From Streptococcus vicugnae (GTDB lineage Bacteria > Bacillota > Bacilli > Lactobacillales > Streptococcaceae): a stretch of 64,000 bases of DNA. Below, piece by piece: positions 35,438 to 45,179 of this stretch. The DNA lies in contig NZ_JAEMHW010000001.1 of NCBI RefSeq assembly GCF_016461705.1, positions 62,001 through 126,000 of the forward strand, read 5' to 3'. Positions within the stretch are counted from its first letter, which is position 1, and every line of letters begins with the position of its first letter. Both the position numbers and the translations under genes were made by a program. Below the pieces are notes generated by a model. That model had not been told where the DNA came from. It ran no database searches and saw nothing but the letters and a program-made list of their open reading frames with translations.

Positions 35438-35818
35438 ATGATTAAAGAACTTAAAGAATTTTTGTTCAAAGCAAACGTTCTTGATCTTGCTGTCGCAGTT
35501 GTTATGGGGGCTGCATTTAACGCTATCATTACTTCTCTTGTCGAAGATGTTATCACACCACTCTTCCTCAATCCTGCTCTGAAAGCTGCCGGTGTGGCTA
35601 AAATTGCTGACCTTTCTTGGAATGGTGTTGCTTACGGTAGTTTCTTAAGCGCCGTTATTAACTTCCTTATCGTTGGTACAACACTGTTTTTCGTAGTTAA
35701 AGCTGCAAATGCTGCCACTGCCCTTAGCAAAAAAGGTAAGGACGAGGAAGAGACTGAAGCTGCTCCAACTCAAGAAGAACTTCTTACAGAAATTCGTGAC
35801 TTATTGAAAGAAAAATAA
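35438..35818 (+). CDS. mscL: Large-conductance mechanosensitive channel
   Basis: 126 aa from the ATG at 35438-35440, chosen for TTGGAGGT eight nt upstream. It starts MIKELKEFLFKANVLDLAVA (N-terminal amphipathic helix), then two membrane helices (TM1 LAVAVVMGAAFNAIITSLV; TM2 SFLSAVINFLIVGTTLFFVV, about 70-90) and a C-terminal helix EELLTEIRDLLKEK. It opens under membrane tension to release solutes on hypo-osmotic shock. Single gene with promoter and terminator. Confidence 0.97.
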   Translation: MIKELKEFLFKANVLDLAVAVVMGAAFNAIITSLVEDVITPLFLNPALKAAGVAKIADLSWNGVAYGSFLSAVINFLIVGTTLFFVVKAANAATALSKKGKDEEETEAAPTQEELLTEIRDLLKEK

Positions 35819-35840
35819 TCTTTATAAGTCCTCAAAGCAT

Positions 35841-35870
35841 AAAAAGAGACGCTTAGCGCCTCTTTTTTGT
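35841..35870. terminator. Bidirectional terminator, mscL / rpsU
   Basis: AAAAAGAG-ACGC and GCGC-CTCTTTTTT form a stem with a small internal mismatch. It has T on one side and A on the other and lies between convergent ends. Confidence 0.8.
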
Positions 35871-35883
35871 ATCTAATGTTTAA

Positions 35884-36060
35884 TTAGAATTTTTTACGTT
35901 TGCGAGCTGCTTCTGATTTGCGTTTACGTTTTACAGAAGGTTTTTCGTAGAATTCACGTTTACGTGATTCTTGAAGAGTCCCAGCTTTAGTCACAGAACG
36001 TTTGAAACGACGAAGTGCATCGTCAAGTGATTCGTTTTTACGTACTACTGTTTTTGACAT
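35884..36060 (-). CDS. rpsU: 30S ribosomal protein S21
   Basis: 58 aa from the ATG at 36058-36060, with GAGGAGGTG seven nt upstream. [20 protein letters not shown] and the basic tail [15 protein letters not shown] are diagnostic. S21 is a late-joining small-subunit protein next to the anti-Shine-Dalgarno end of 16S rRNA and is important for initiation. Single gene with its own promoter. Confidence 0.97.
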
Positions 36061-36106
36061 GTGTTTCACCTCCTCAAGACATTGTAACATTTACACGTTC
36101 CTTACC

Positions 36107-36135
36107 ATGATACATGAATTATATCAAAAAGTCAA
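36107..36135 (-). promoter_or_regulatory. Promoter of rpsU
   Basis: Minus strand TTGACT (36130-36135), 17 nt, TATCAT (36107-36112). A second TATAAT lies within the spacer, but too close to the -35 to pair with it. Confidence 0.7.
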
Positions 36136-36202
36136 TCTAAAAACATGTATTAAGTGACATTTTTTGTGATTTCTTTTATCGTTTTAAAATGATTTTAAAA
36201 GT

Positions 36203-36232
36203 TCAAAAAAGAGCTGAAATATCAGCTCTTTT
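36203..36232 (-). terminator. Intrinsic terminator after the third amino-acid binding lipoprotein gene
   Basis: Minus strand GAGCTGA and TCAGCTC, extended by A/T pairs, with a 4-nt loop and T6. It begins within a few nt of the stop codon. Confidence 0.88.
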
Positions 36233-36234
36233 CG

Positions 36235-37050
36235 TTAATCATCAATTTCATTTCCTGTCAATTGTGCAGCGTCTGAAATGAATTGTTTGTATTTATCGTC
36301 TTTTGCTAATTTCTTAATAACTTTGTTAACTGTTTTAACCATTTCACCGCTATCCTTTGGCATAGCTACAGCTTTAGCGTCACCATCACCGGTTTTCAAC
36401 GCAAAACTTGCTAGCGCTAAATCAGAATTCTGTGAAAGATATCCTTCGGCTACCGGTTTTTCAAGATCAACTGCTTGAACTTGACCAGATTTCAATTCAT
36501 TAATCGCTTCTCCCATTGCTGTTAGAGAAATGATTTTTGAATCTTTCAATTGATCTTTAGCCAATCCCTCTTCGATAGTTCCTTTTTGGACTGCTACTTT
36601 GACGCCCGATAAACTGTCTACAGAATTATATTTATTAAGATCGCTTGCTTTAACCAGAACAGCATTCTCTGTCTCATAATAAGGATCTGAGAAATCATAA
36701 GCATTTTTACGTTCTTTCGTTGCGGATAAGCCAGAAATTGCCATATCTGCTTTTCCGGTTTGAAGACTTGAAAGGACATTATCAAAACTCATTGAAGACA
36801 ACTCAAGTTTTACACCTAGTTCATCAGCAATAGCTTTCGCTAATTCAACATCAGCTCCAACAATAGTATCCTTACCATCAACCAAAGCTTTAAATTCAAA
36901 TGGTGCATAGTCAGGACTCATAGCTACGACTAATTTACCTTTTTTAACTACTTTTTCTTGTAAATTTTCATTTGATGAAGATCCACAAGCTGCCAACGTA
37001 AAAACAGAGACAAGCGCGAGTATCCCTAGAACAAGCTTTTTAATTTTCAT
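36235..37050 (-). CDS. Amino-acid ABC transporter substrate-binding lipoprotein
   Basis: 271 aa from the ATG at 37048-37050 (GAAGAGAGAA upstream). Lipoprotein signal MKIKKLVLGILALVSVFTLAAC, with the lipidated Cys at residue 22. The two-lobed PBPb fold shows YAPFEFKALVDGKDTIVGAD, LAKAIADELGVKLEL, MAISGLSATKERKNAYDFSD and VQAVDLEKPVAEGYLS. These are polar amino-acid binders. No permease or ATPase gene is adjacent, so it must share a transporter encoded elsewhere. About half of its residues match the two paralogues upstream. It has its own promoter. Confidence 0.9.
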   Translation of the reverse strand: MKIKKLVLGILALVSVFTLAACGSSSNENLQEKVVKKGKLVVAMSPDYAPFEFKALVDGKDTIVGADVELAKAIADELGVKLELSSMSFDNVLSSLQTGKADMAISGLSATKERKNAYDFSDPYYETENAVLVKASDLNKYNSVDSLSGVKVAVQKGTIEEGLAKDQLKDSKIISLTAMGEAINELKSGQVQAVDLEKPVAEGYLSQNSDLALASFALKTGDGDAKAVAMPKDSGEMVKTVNKVIKKLAKDDKYKQFISDAAQLTGNEIDD

Positions 37051-37081
37051 ATTTATTCTCTCTTCTCTTAAACTTATCTCT

Positions 37082-37110
37082 ATTTTATCTATCTTTTTGC
37101 AATTAGTCAA
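37082..37110 (-). promoter_or_regulatory. Promoter of the third amino-acid binding lipoprotein gene
   Basis: Minus strand TTGACT (37105-37110), 17 nt, TAAAAT (37082-37087). Confidence 0.72.
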
Positions 37111-37151
37111 CGATTTTTGAATAAAAATTCATTTCAATCATTAAACTATTT

Positions 37152-38264
37152 TTAATAGTTTTTCAAACAAGACGATAGCAAACTTAAGCCTTTTTTCAAA
37201 GTTTCTTGCTTGCAGGAATAACCCAATCTAACAAAGCCTTCCTTGTCAAAACGATTTCCAGGAACCAAAAGAACACCGTATTCTTTCAACAAAGTCAGGC
37301 AAAAATCTTCGATAGGAATACCAACATTTAATTCCACAAAGGACGTTGGTACTTCTGCTGGTTTTATGTAGGAAGCTTTTTCTTCCTTACTAATCCACTG
37401 GTCAAGAATAGCTAAATTTTCTCTGATAATCTGACGATTACGCTCTAAAATCACATGCTTATGTTTTAAAGCTAAGCTAGCCACCATATCATCAAACACA
37501 CCCGCACAAATCATTGTGTAATCTCGATAATCACGTAAGATATCTGCAACTTCATCACAAGCAGCAACCCAACCAACACGAATACCAGGTAATGAAAATG
37601 TCTTTGAAAGACTATTAACCGAAATCCCTCTGTCATACAAATCAATAATAGATGAAACTTTTTGATTTGTAAAAGGGCGGTAGACTTCGTCAGACAAAAT
37701 ATAAGCATCACAAGATTTAGCAATTTCAACCAATTCACGTAGGTAATTATCGTCCATGACTGCACCAGTTGGATTGTTAGCATTATTAATACAAATCATT
37801 TTAGTATTTGGACGAATCATTTGACGTAGCTCAAATAAATCTGGAAGCCAGCCATTTTCTTCCTTAACTTGCCATAAATCAACTTCTGCTCCTAAAGACT
37901 TTGGAATATCATAAAGTTGCTGATAAGTTGGATAGATAGAAATAACATGATCACCTGGTTCAATCAGTCCGTACAGCACCAACATATTAGCTCCGGTGGC
38001 ACCGTTTGTCTGAAGAATTTGACTTTCTGTCACAAAATTATACAAACTACTGACTGCTTTTTTAAATTCTGGAGAGCCTTCAATCCAACCATAGTTTAAT
38101 TTTTTTGACAGTAATTCTTGATAAAATTTCTCTTTTGATTCACCTGTTAGATCAAACAACTCTTGTAAAGTCAAAGCTTCAATAGACACACCAGCAATAT
38201 CATATTTAGCTTCTCTCTCATGGACATTAAGCCATTCTTCAACTCCAAATCGTGGTAATTTCAT
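37152..38264 (-). CDS. Class I/II pyridoxal-phosphate aminotransferase
   Basis: 370 aa from the ATG at 38262-38264, with AAGGGG six nt upstream. Aspartate-aminotransferase fold type I: GSPEFKKAVSSLY, NGATGANMLVLYGLIEPGD, NNANNPTGAVM, YILSDEVYRPF and the PLP-Lys region NSLSKTFSLPGIRVGW, with the C-terminal Arg in FVRLGYS. It probably interconverts an amino acid and its keto acid; the substrate is not readable from sequence. It lies between genes for amino-acid binding proteins, which suggests the same amino acid class is imported and used. Confidence 0.87.
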   Translation of the reverse strand: MKLPRFGVEEWLNVHEREAKYDIAGVSIEALTLQELFDLTGESKEKFYQELLSKKLNYGWIEGSPEFKKAVSSLYNFVTESQILQTNGATGANMLVLYGLIEPGDHVISIYPTYQQLYDIPKSLGAEVDLWQVKEENGWLPDLFELRQMIRPNTKMICINNANNPTGAVMDDNYLRELVEIAKSCDAYILSDEVYRPFTNQKVSSIIDLYDRGISVNSLSKTFSLPGIRVGWVAACDEVADILRDYRDYTMICAGVFDDMVASLALKHKHVILERNRQIIRENLAILDQWISKEEKASYIKPAEVPTSFVELNVGIPIEDFCLTLLKEYGVLLVPGNRFDKEGFVRLGYSCKQETLKKGLSLLSSCLKNY

Positions 38265-38309
38265 CGCATACCCCTTCTGACTTTCTAAGATTATTTTACC
38301 ATTCACAAG

Positions 38310-38341
38310 GAAAAACCGAGAGCAATTACCCTCAGTTTCCT
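38310..38341 (-). terminator. Weak intrinsic terminator after the second binding lipoprotein gene
   Basis: AAAC-GAG and CTC-GTTT arms with a mismatch, then T5 on the minus strand. Partial readthrough into the aminotransferase gene is likely. Confidence 0.5.
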
Positions 38342-38348
38342 TCCATTT

Positions 38349-39158
38349 TTATTCTGACGTTGAACTAGTCTGCGTATAAGTCGATGCTTTTTCAATCCAA
38401 GCATCAAATTCGCCTGTTTTCTTAGCCTTTTTAATGACTTTATTGACAGAAGAAATTAGCTTTTTATCACTTCCTTTAGCAAAAGCTACAGCGTATGCAT
38501 CAGTATCTGTTGATTTTAAAGACATATCTGCAATGGTTAAATCAGGATTTTGTGAAATATATCCTTCTGCAATAGCTTTTTCTAACACAACCGCTTGAAG
38601 TTGATTACTTTTTAGTTCATTAATCATCTCTCCATTTGAAGTAAGAGATACAAGGCTTGAATCGGGTAATTGATCTTTAGCAATATTTTCTTGAATAGAA
38701 CCTTTTTGGGCACCAACTGATTTTCCTGCCAAACTTTCTAAAGTTGGATAAGTTGCGACATCTGTTTTTCTCACAATCACAACATTTTCAGCTTCATAAT
38801 AAGCATCTGAAAAATCATAAGCTTTTTTACGTTCATCAGTCACCGAAATTCCTGCAATAGCAATATCAGCTTTTCCAGAAGTCACCGAAGCAAGGACATT
38901 GTTAAAGGACATGACTGAAAAATCTGCTTTGACATTTAACTCTTTGGCGATGGCCTTTGCAAGCTCAATATCAGCTCCAACCAAAGTATCTTTGCCATCA
39001 ATCAATGTTTTAAATTCAAATGGTGCAAATTCTGACTCAGTTGCAATAACTATTTTACCTTTATTTTGAATACTTTTTTGACTTGTTCCCGAAGATGAAC
39101 AAGCGGTCATGCTTCCTACTGCTAAAAGTAGAAATAAACCTCCTAAAAACTTCTTCAT
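38349..39158 (-). CDS. Amino-acid ABC transporter substrate-binding lipoprotein
   Basis: 269 aa. Signal MKKFLGGLFLLLAVGSMTAC with lipidated Cys at 20. PBPb core: SEFAPFEFKTLIDGKDTLVG, IELAKAIAKELNVK, IAIAGISVTDERKKAYDFSD, LQAVVLEKAIAEGYIS. Paralogue of the genes on both sides. It begins 11 nt after the first paralogue and is probably co-transcribed with it. No transporter subunits adjacent. Confidence 0.9.
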   Translation of the reverse strand: MKKFLGGLFLLLAVGSMTACSSSGTSQKSIQNKGKIVIATESEFAPFEFKTLIDGKDTLVGADIELAKAIAKELNVKADFSVMSFNNVLASVTSGKADIAIAGISVTDERKKAYDFSDAYYEAENVVIVRKTDVATYPTLESLAGKSVGAQKGSIQENIAKDQLPDSSLVSLTSNGEMINELKSNQLQAVVLEKAIAEGYISQNPDLTIADMSLKSTDTDAYAVAFAKGSDKKLISSVNKVIKKAKKTGEFDAWIEKASTYTQTSSTSE

Positions 39159-39169
39159 ATCATCTCTCC

Positions 39170-39988
39170 TTAATTGTTTGATTCACTTGTTGACAAGTTA
39201 TAAGCGTCTTGAACAAATTGATCAATTTTACCTGAATTTTTCAACTCTTTGATAACTTTATTAACTTCTTTCGTCAATTTGTCATCTCCTTTAGGGAGAG
39301 CAACAGCATAGGCATCAGCATCGTCGTTTTTCAATTTGATGTTTGAAATTGTTAAGTCATCATTATTTGCTGCATATCCTTCTGCAATTGGTTTTTCTAA
39401 AACAACAGCTTGGATTTGACCATTTTTCAACTCATTGATCATTTCACCATTTTGCGTCAAGGCAACAACTTTTGATCCCTTCAATTGTTCAGAGGCAACA
39501 GTTTCTTGGATAGAACCTTTTTGTGTTCCAACTGACAAACCATCTAGTGAACTTGTTTTTGTATATTTATCAAGGTCAGTTTTCTTAATCAAGACAACAT
39601 TTTCTGATTCATAGTAAGGTTCTGAGAAATTATAAGCTTTCTTACGTTCAGGTGTTGCAGAAATACCTGAAATAGCTACATCTGCTTTTCCAGATTGAAG
39701 ACTTGCCAAAACATTATTAAATGACATTGATGAAAATTTTACTTTAACGCCAAGTTCTTCACCAATCGCTTTAGCAATCTCTACATCAGCACCAACAATT
39801 GTATCTTTACCGTCAACCAAAGTTTTAAATTCAAATGGCGCGAATTCAGGATTCATGGCAACAACAAGTGTTCCTTTGTCCTTAACATCAGAAACTGATG
39901 TATCTTTTTGATTATTTGATCCGCATGCTGTTAACAAAAAGGCTGAGGCAACAAGGGCTAACCCACCAAACATTTTACTTACTTTCAT
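39170..39988 (-). CDS. Amino-acid ABC transporter substrate-binding lipoprotein
   Basis: About 272 aa. The start is either ATG 39986-39988 or the ATG two codons upstream; AAGAGAAA precedes both. Signal MKVSKMFGGLALVASAFLLTAC with the lipidated Cys at 22. PBPb core: PEFAPFEFKTLVDGKDTIVG, EIAKAIGEELGVKVKF, VAISGISATPERKKAYNFSE, IQAVVLEKPIAEGYAA. First gene of a two-gene transcript from a consensus promoter that has palindromes around it. Three paralogues in a row suggest recent duplication with divergence in ligand. Confidence 0.9.
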   Translation of the reverse strand: MKVSKMFGGLALVASAFLLTACGSNNQKDTSVSDVKDKGTLVVAMNPEFAPFEFKTLVDGKDTIVGADVEIAKAIGEELGVKVKFSSMSFNNVLASLQSGKADVAISGISATPERKKAYNFSEPYYESENVVLIKKTDLDKYTKTSSLDGLSVGTQKGSIQETVASEQLKGSKVVALTQNGEMINELKNGQIQAVVLEKPIAEGYAANNDDLTISNIKLKNDDADAYAVALPKGDDKLTKEVNKVIKELKNSGKIDQFVQDAYNLSTSESNN

Positions 39989-40014
39989 AGTCATTTTCTC
40001 TTTTCTTTTTTGAT

Positions 40015-40051
40015 ATGTATACATTTTATGTAATATTTATACATTTGTCAA
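40015..40051 (-). promoter_or_regulatory. Promoter of the amino-acid binding protein genes, with palindromic sites
   Basis: Minus strand TTGACA (40046-40051), 17 nt, TAAAAT (40023-40028). The spacer contains TGTATAAATATTACA, an inverted-repeat-like TGTA-N7-TACA, and ATGTATACAT (perfect palindrome) overlaps the -10 end at 40015-40024. TGTATATACA lies upstream at 40091-40100. These resemble half-sites of an ArgR-type or other dimeric repressor; the regulator is not identified. Confidence 0.6.
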
Positions 40052-40101
40052 CCCTAAATTTATAAAAATTCAATATTTTTTGTATTTTTCTGTATATACA
40101 T

Positions 40102-40132
40102 AAAAAGGCGAGGTTGTTAAACCAACCTCACC
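40102..40132 (-). terminator. Intrinsic terminator after glgP
   Basis: Minus strand GGTGAGGTTG and CAACCTCGCC form a 10-bp stem (one G-T pair) with a 6-nt loop and T5. Confidence 0.88.
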
Positions 40133-40148
40133 CATTTTAAACTATACT

Positions 40149-42413
40149 TTATTTGCTGTGCCAGATTTCATCATTGTATTGTTCGATAGTACGGTCAGAT
40201 GAGAAGAATCCTGCTTTAGCAATATTCTTGATAACTTTTGTCATCCAAGATTTTTGATCTTCATAATCAGAAAGCATTTGTTCTTTAACAGCAATGTATT
40301 CTTTAAGGTCAATCAAAGTCATGAACCAATCTTTATTAATCAATTCATTGTAGAGACGTTCAAGACGTTCTGCATTACCATGTTTAACCAATTCATCGCT
40401 AACGATAAAGTCTACTGCTTCTTTAATTACTGGATCATTTTCATAATAATCAGTTGAAACATAACCTTGAGTAGCATAAAGATCAATGATAGTATCTGAA
40501 TCTTTACCAAATGTATAAATATTATCCATTCCTGCAAGTTCTGCAATTTCGACGTTAGCACCATCCATTGTACCAAGTGTCAAAGCACCGTTTAGCATGA
40601 ATTTCATGTTACCAGTACCTGAAGCTTCTTTAGAAGCAAGAGAGATTTGTTCTGAAATATCTGTCGCAGGAATCAAGTGTTCAGCTACAGTAACATTGTA
40701 GTTTTCAACTAAGTGAACATTTAGGTATTTGTTTACTTCTGGGTCGTTGTTAATCAATTCAGACAAGCAAAGAATCAAGTGAATAACATCTTGTGCAATG
40801 ATGTATGCTGGTGCTGCTTTACCACCAAAGATAACAGTAATTTTACGTTCTGGTAGGTTACCACGTTTGATTTCAAGGTATTTATGAATGACATAAAGTG
40901 CATTCATTTGTTGACGTTTGTACTCATGGAAGCGCTTGATTTGTGTATCAATAATTGAGTTTTCATCAAGGTCAATACCTTTATTATCTTTAAGGTAACG
41001 TTTAAGTGCAAGTTTATTATTGTGTTTGATTTCAGCTAATTTAGTATGAACAGCTTCGTCATCAGCAAATGCTAACAATTTTTCAAGTTTAGTTGCATCA
41101 GTAAGGTATTCATCACCAATAAGTTCTTTAAGGTAATCTGCTAAATCTTGGTTAGCAAATTCAAGCCAACGACGGAAAGTGATACCATTTGTTTTGTTAT
41201 TGAATTTTTCAGGGTAAATGTCATAGAATGGTTTCAATTCACTGTTTTTAAGGATTTCAGTGTGAAGTGCAGCTACCCCGTTTACAGAAGTTGAGAAATG
41301 AATATCCATGTGAGCCATGTGAACACGACCAGATTCATCAATAATTTGAACGGCTGGGTCAGAGTATTCACTAGCTACAAGTTTATTCAATTTTTCAATG
41401 ATTGTTACCAAGTGAGGGACAACTTCATTAAGGTAATCAAGAGGCCATTTTTCAAGTGCTTCTGCCAAGATTGTGTGGTTAGTATAACCAACCATGCTCT
41501 TCACGATAGATACAGCTTCATCAAAATCAATACCGTGTTTTTCAGTCAAGAGACGAATCAATTCAGGAATAACCATTGATGGGTGAGTATCATTGATTTG
41601 AACATAAGCATAGTCAGCCAAGTCATGCAAGTTTGAACCACGTTCAAGGGCTTCATCAATCAACAATTGTGCTGCATTTGACACCATGAAATATTGTTGG
41701 TAAATACGAAGCAATTCACCATTACGATCTGAGTCATCTGGATAAAGGAAAAGTATCAAGTTTTTCTTGATTTCTGTTTTATCAAATGAAATACCATCGT
41801 GAATCAATCCATAGTCAAGGCCATCAATATCAAACAAGTTCAAGTAGTTTTTAGTATCACGTTTGTAACCCAAAACATCGATGCGATCTAGACGAGATTT
41901 AAGCGTAAAATCTTTAAATGGCACATCATAGCTGATGTCAGTTGGAACAAGCCATGAATCTTTTTCAATCCAGTAGTTTGCTTCTGCTTCTTGTTGATTA
42001 TCTACAAATACTTGTTTGAATAGACCACAGTGGTAGTTAAGACCTACACCTTCACCGTTGATGCCAAGTGTTGACATTGAATCGATGAAACATGATGCCA
42101 AACGTCCAAGACCACCATTACCAAGTGAGGGTTCAAGTTCAACATCTTCTACCTCAGCGATTGACTTCCCAGCCGCAGCAAGTTCAGCTTTAACATCTTT
42201 ATAGATGCCAAGGTTAATCAAGTTATTTGATAGTAATTTACCGATAAGGAATTCAGCTGAAATGTAGTAAACTTTACGTTTTGCAGTATTTTTTGTTTTT
42301 TCAGCAGCTAATTCTTTAACATAGTGTAAAAGTGCTACATAGATGTCTTCATTGCTCAATTCAGCAAGTTTTTGACCTTTTGATGCTAAGTAATCTGTAA
42401 ATTTAGTTGTCAT
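40149..42413 (-). CDS. glgP: Glycogen/maltodextrin phosphorylase
   Basis: 754 aa GT35 enzyme that phosphorolyses alpha-1,4-glucans to glucose-1-phosphate. Motifs: [46 protein letters not shown], and the PLP site [20 protein letters not shown] (Lys in GNMKF). Slightly shorter than the animal and E. coli enzymes because the N-terminal regulatory region is reduced, as in other streptococci (MalP). It follows malQ by 20 nt and is under the same MalR-type promoter. Confidence 0.96.
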   Translation of the reverse strand: MTTKFTDYLASKGQKLAELSNEDIYVALLHYVKELAAEKTKNTAKRKVYYISAEFLIGKLLSNNLINLGIYKDVKAELAAAGKSIAEVEDVELEPSLGNGGLGRLASCFIDSMSTLGINGEGVGLNYHCGLFKQVFVDNQQEAEANYWIEKDSWLVPTDISYDVPFKDFTLKSRLDRIDVLGYKRDTKNYLNLFDIDGLDYGLIHDGISFDKTEIKKNLILFLYPDDSDRNGELLRIYQQYFMVSNAAQLLIDEALERGSNLHDLADYAYVQINDTHPSMVIPELIRLLTEKHGIDFDEAVSIVKSMVGYTNHTILAEALEKWPLDYLNEVVPHLVTIIEKLNKLVASEYSDPAVQIIDESGRVHMAHMDIHFSTSVNGVAALHTEILKNSELKPFYDIYPEKFNNKTNGITFRRWLEFANQDLADYLKELIGDEYLTDATKLEKLLAFADDEAVHTKLAEIKHNNKLALKRYLKDNKGIDLDENSIIDTQIKRFHEYKRQQMNALYVIHKYLEIKRGNLPERKITVIFGGKAAPAYIIAQDVIHLILCLSELINNDPEVNKYLNVHLVENYNVTVAEHLIPATDISEQISLASKEASGTGNMKFMLNGALTLGTMDGANVEIAELAGMDNIYTFGKDSDTIIDLYATQGYVSTDYYENDPVIKEAVDFIVSDELVKHGNAERLERLYNELINKDWFMTLIDLKEYIAVKEQMLSDYEDQKSWMTKVIKNIAKAGFFSSDRTIEQYNDEIWHSK

Positions 42414-42433
42414 TGTAATATCCTTTTTCTTTT

Positions 42434-43936
42434 TTATTTAAATGTATTTTTGCGGCTATAAAGGGCAGTAATGTCTTTCAAGAAAGCTTTGCGTTCATCT
42501 GTCAAATCTTCTTTTAACATACGCCATTGCCAGTTGCCACCAACAGTGTTTGGAATATTCATACGAGATTCAGCTGGCTTGTCCAAAATATCTTGCATTG
42601 TAGCAATCGCAATATCGCTAACAGTCGCAAATAATGTACGAAGCATAGCTTGTGTAATTGGTTCACCATCGTGACGGTGTGTATAAGCATCAACAAATGC
42701 TTTTTGTTCATCAGTCAAGTTATCGTACCAACCATTGACCACTTCATTATCATGTGTGCCGTTGTAAGCAACACTATTTTTATTGCAGTTATGCGGAGCA
42801 TCGATACTCTTACCTTCGGTATCATAGAAACCAAATTCAAGAATCTTCATACCTGGGAAAGCAGTGTCAGTTAACAATTGCTCAGCTTTGGCATCAATAT
42901 AACCAAGGTTTTCTGCAATAATAGGAAGTTCGCCAAGCTCGTCACGTACAACATCAAACAAAGCACGTCCAGGACCAGGTTGCCAGCTACCATCATTAGC
43001 TGTTTCGTAATCACCTCGAATTTCCCAATAATCTGAGAATCCTTTAAAATGGTCGATACGAAGAAGATCATACAATTTAATACCTTCATTAATACGGTAA
43101 ACCCACCAAGCATAATTTGTTTTCTTATGATTTTCCCAATCATAAATTGGGTTACCCCAGAGTTGACCATCATCACTAAATGAATCAGCAGGGACACCAG
43201 CAATGCAAAGTGGATTCTTTTCAGCATCTACTTTGAACAGTTCTGGCATTGTCCAAACTTCAACACTATCAGCTGAGACGTAGATCGGCATGTCACCAAT
43301 GATTTTAATACCATTTTTATTAGCGTAAGCTTTAAGTTCAGCCCATTGTTGGTAAAAGAAATATTGTGTAACTTTATGATAAGTAATCGCATCTTTTAGT
43401 TTTTCGCGATAAGCATCAAGAGCTGTCTCTTCACGGCGAACAACTGCTTTATCATCCCATTCTTGCAAAGCTTTATTTCCAAAGAACTCTTTGATTGCCA
43501 TGAATTCTGCGTAATCTTTTACCCAACTTGCTTCTTTTTCAAACTCAGCTAAAGCTTTTTGGTTATCAGAATTTTGCATAAATTCTGCAACTGCTTTCTC
43601 CAAAATTGGACGACGAGCTTCAAAAATGCGAGCGTAATCAACATTTTCTAAATCATCTCCAAAGTTGACTGTTTCATAATCTTCTTTTGCTAGAAAGCCT
43701 TGTTTGGCAAGTAATTCTAAGTCAATTAAATGTGTGTTCCCAGCTGTCGCTGAGAATGATTGATAAGGGGAGTCACCATAACTAGTCGTTGTTAATGGTA
43801 GGATTTGCCAATATGTTTGGTCTGTTTCAACTAAGAAATCAACGAAGTCATAAGCTTCTTGACCAAATGTTCCCACCCCTTGTTTGCCGGGTAATGATGT
43901 GATATGCATCAGTACACCACTTGCACGTTTTTCCAT
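42434..43936 (-). CDS. malQ: 4-alpha-glucanotransferase (amylomaltase)
   Basis: 500 aa GH77 enzyme. It moves maltosyl and longer units between maltodextrins, releasing glucose and making longer chains for the phosphorylase. Motifs: [34 protein letters not shown] (nucleophile Asp), [10 protein letters not shown] (acid/base Glu), [13 protein letters not shown]. First gene of the malQ-glgP transcript, with GGAGAAAAC before the ATG and a LacI-type operator in the promoter. Confidence 0.97.
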   Translation of the reverse strand: MEKRASGVLMHITSLPGKQGVGTFGQEAYDFVDFLVETDQTYWQILPLTTTSYGDSPYQSFSATAGNTHLIDLELLAKQGFLAKEDYETVNFGDDLENVDYARIFEARRPILEKAVAEFMQNSDNQKALAEFEKEASWVKDYAEFMAIKEFFGNKALQEWDDKAVVRREETALDAYREKLKDAITYHKVTQYFFYQQWAELKAYANKNGIKIIGDMPIYVSADSVEVWTMPELFKVDAEKNPLCIAGVPADSFSDDGQLWGNPIYDWENHKKTNYAWWVYRINEGIKLYDLLRIDHFKGFSDYWEIRGDYETANDGSWQPGPGRALFDVVRDELGELPIIAENLGYIDAKAEQLLTDTAFPGMKILEFGFYDTEGKSIDAPHNCNKNSVAYNGTHDNEVVNGWYDNLTDEQKAFVDAYTHRHDGEPITQAMLRTLFATVSDIAIATMQDILDKPAESRMNIPNTVGGNWQWRMLKEDLTDERKAFLKDITALYSRKNTFK

Positions 43937-43972
43937 ATGTTTTCTCCTTTATCAACGATCTTTACACTGCAA

Positions 43973-44001
43973 ATTATAACGCAAGCGTTTGCGTAAGTCA
44001 A
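43973..44001 (-). promoter_or_regulatory. malQ-glgP promoter with MalR-type operator in the spacer
   Basis: Minus strand TTGACT (43996-44001), 17 nt, TATAAT (43973-43978). The spacer is almost entirely the palindrome ACGCAAACGCTTGCGT (43979-43994), a LacI-family operator, so a bound repressor would block polymerase directly. Confidence 0.88.
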
Positions 44002-44021
44002 TCATTTTTTGTAAAAAATAT

Positions 44022-44064
44022 AAAAAAACACCCTAACCACTAAAACTAATAGCAATTAAGGCGT
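44022..44064 (-). terminator. Intrinsic terminator after malR
   Basis: Minus strand ACGCCTTAA and TTAGGGTGT form a 9-bp stem (two G-T pairs) with a loop of about 19 nt and T7. Confidence 0.65.
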
Positions 44065-44099
44065 CTTTTCTTTGATAAAAGCTCCACTAGTGAAGTGAT

Positions 44100-45128
44100 T
44101 TATTTGTCTTCAACATGTAATTGACGAACACTTTCACGTTCTCTCAATGTAAATGGAACAATGACTTTTTCAGTAATAGCTGTTTCAGGTGATTTAATCA
44201 ATTCGACTAATCTTCTGAAACTTGTTCGGCCCAGATTAGCAACATTAATATCAAAAGTTGTCATATATGGGTGAATCAATGTTGAGTAAGCAGAGTTATT
44301 GAAGGTGATAATAGAAATATCATCTGGCACCTTCAACTGATAATATGATAAGAATTGTGCCAAGCGAACTGAAATCGTATCAGCAATGACAATCAGGGCA
44401 GTTGCTTTACTTGACTCAATTTTCTCAATTAGTTTTTCCAATATCATTGGATCTCTTCGATCAAACAGAAGAGCTTTTTCACTTGTGAGTCCGAGTTTCT
44501 CCATACCACGAAGGTAACCAAAATAGCGTTCTGATGATACTTCAGATTTTAAATCATCAGTAATGAATAAAATCTCACGGTGACCTTTTTGATAAAGGTA
44601 TTCTACCGCTTTTTTACCCATTAGTTGGTTATCATTATCTATATAAGTAATATCATTTTCGAAACCTTCGGGAGCGCCGACAATCACAAATGGTACATTA
44701 TTGTCCATCAAATATTTACGGACAGGATCTTCTGGATCAGAGTATAAGATAATAAATCCGTCTACACGTTTCTGACGATACATTAATTTTACTTGTTCTT
44801 CTAATTCATCAACTGTCATACCGGTTGCAATAGAAACTGTAAAATCATTTAATTTCGCTTCGCTAGTTATAGTAGAAAGAATTTGCATAAAGAATGGTTC
44901 GTTTAAACGATCTGGTGTGATTAAAGGTGGAAAAATCAAACCAACATTATATGTTAGCCCACTGGCTAACATTTGGGCAGCAACATTAGGAACATATCCT
45001 AACTCTGCCATCGCTTTCCGAACTTTATCTTTTGTTTTCTGAGAAATGGATTTATTATCCTTCAAAACACGGCTAACCGTCGAAGGATTAACACCAGCTT
45101 TAGCCGCTACATCTTTAATTGTAACCAT
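44100..45128 (-). CDS. malR: LacI-family maltose operon repressor
   Basis: 342 aa. N-terminal helix-turn-helix and hinge: TIKDVAAKAGVNPSTVSRVL then NKSISQKTKDKVRKAMAELGY. Periplasmic-binding-like effector domain from residue 60 (YNVGLIFPPLITPDRLNEPFF, VDGFIILYSDPED, FVIVGAPEGFENDITYIDND). It lies between, and divergent from, the malX operon, and reads in the same direction as malQ-glgP. Operators with a LacI-type core are found in both promoters. Binding to maltose or maltotriose and release from DNA is known for the pneumococcal homologue and inferred here. Confidence 0.93.
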   Translation of the reverse strand: MVTIKDVAAKAGVNPSTVSRVLKDNKSISQKTKDKVRKAMAELGYVPNVAAQMLASGLTYNVGLIFPPLITPDRLNEPFFMQILSTITSEAKLNDFTVSIATGMTVDELEEQVKLMYRQKRVDGFIILYSDPEDPVRKYLMDNNVPFVIVGAPEGFENDITYIDNDNQLMGKKAVEYLYQKGHREILFITDDLKSEVSSERYFGYLRGMEKLGLTSEKALLFDRRDPMILEKLIEKIESSKATALIVIADTISVRLAQFLSYYQLKVPDDISIITFNNSAYSTLIHPYMTTFDINVANLGRTSFRRLVELIKSPETAITEKVIVPFTLRERESVRQLHVEDK

Positions 45129-45150
45129 CTAAGTCTCCTTTGCAACTAAC

Positions 45151-45179
45151 ATTTTATAATAGATTTACTGTACTGACAA
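45151..45179 (-). promoter_or_regulatory. Promoter of malR
   Basis: Minus strand TTGTCA (45174-45179), 17 nt, TAAAAT (45151-45156), about 22 nt before the ATG. A second TATAAT further upstream (near 45218) may be another start. Confidence 0.65.

Noticed and set aside
37143..37161. AAACTATT/AATAGTTT hairpin at the aminotransferase stop
   Set aside because: Purely A/T stem that overlaps the last codons and lacks a T tract; unlikely to terminate.
42871..43227. 118-codon frame within malQ in another phase
   Set aside because: Same strand but out of frame in a conserved enzyme gene; a shadow frame.
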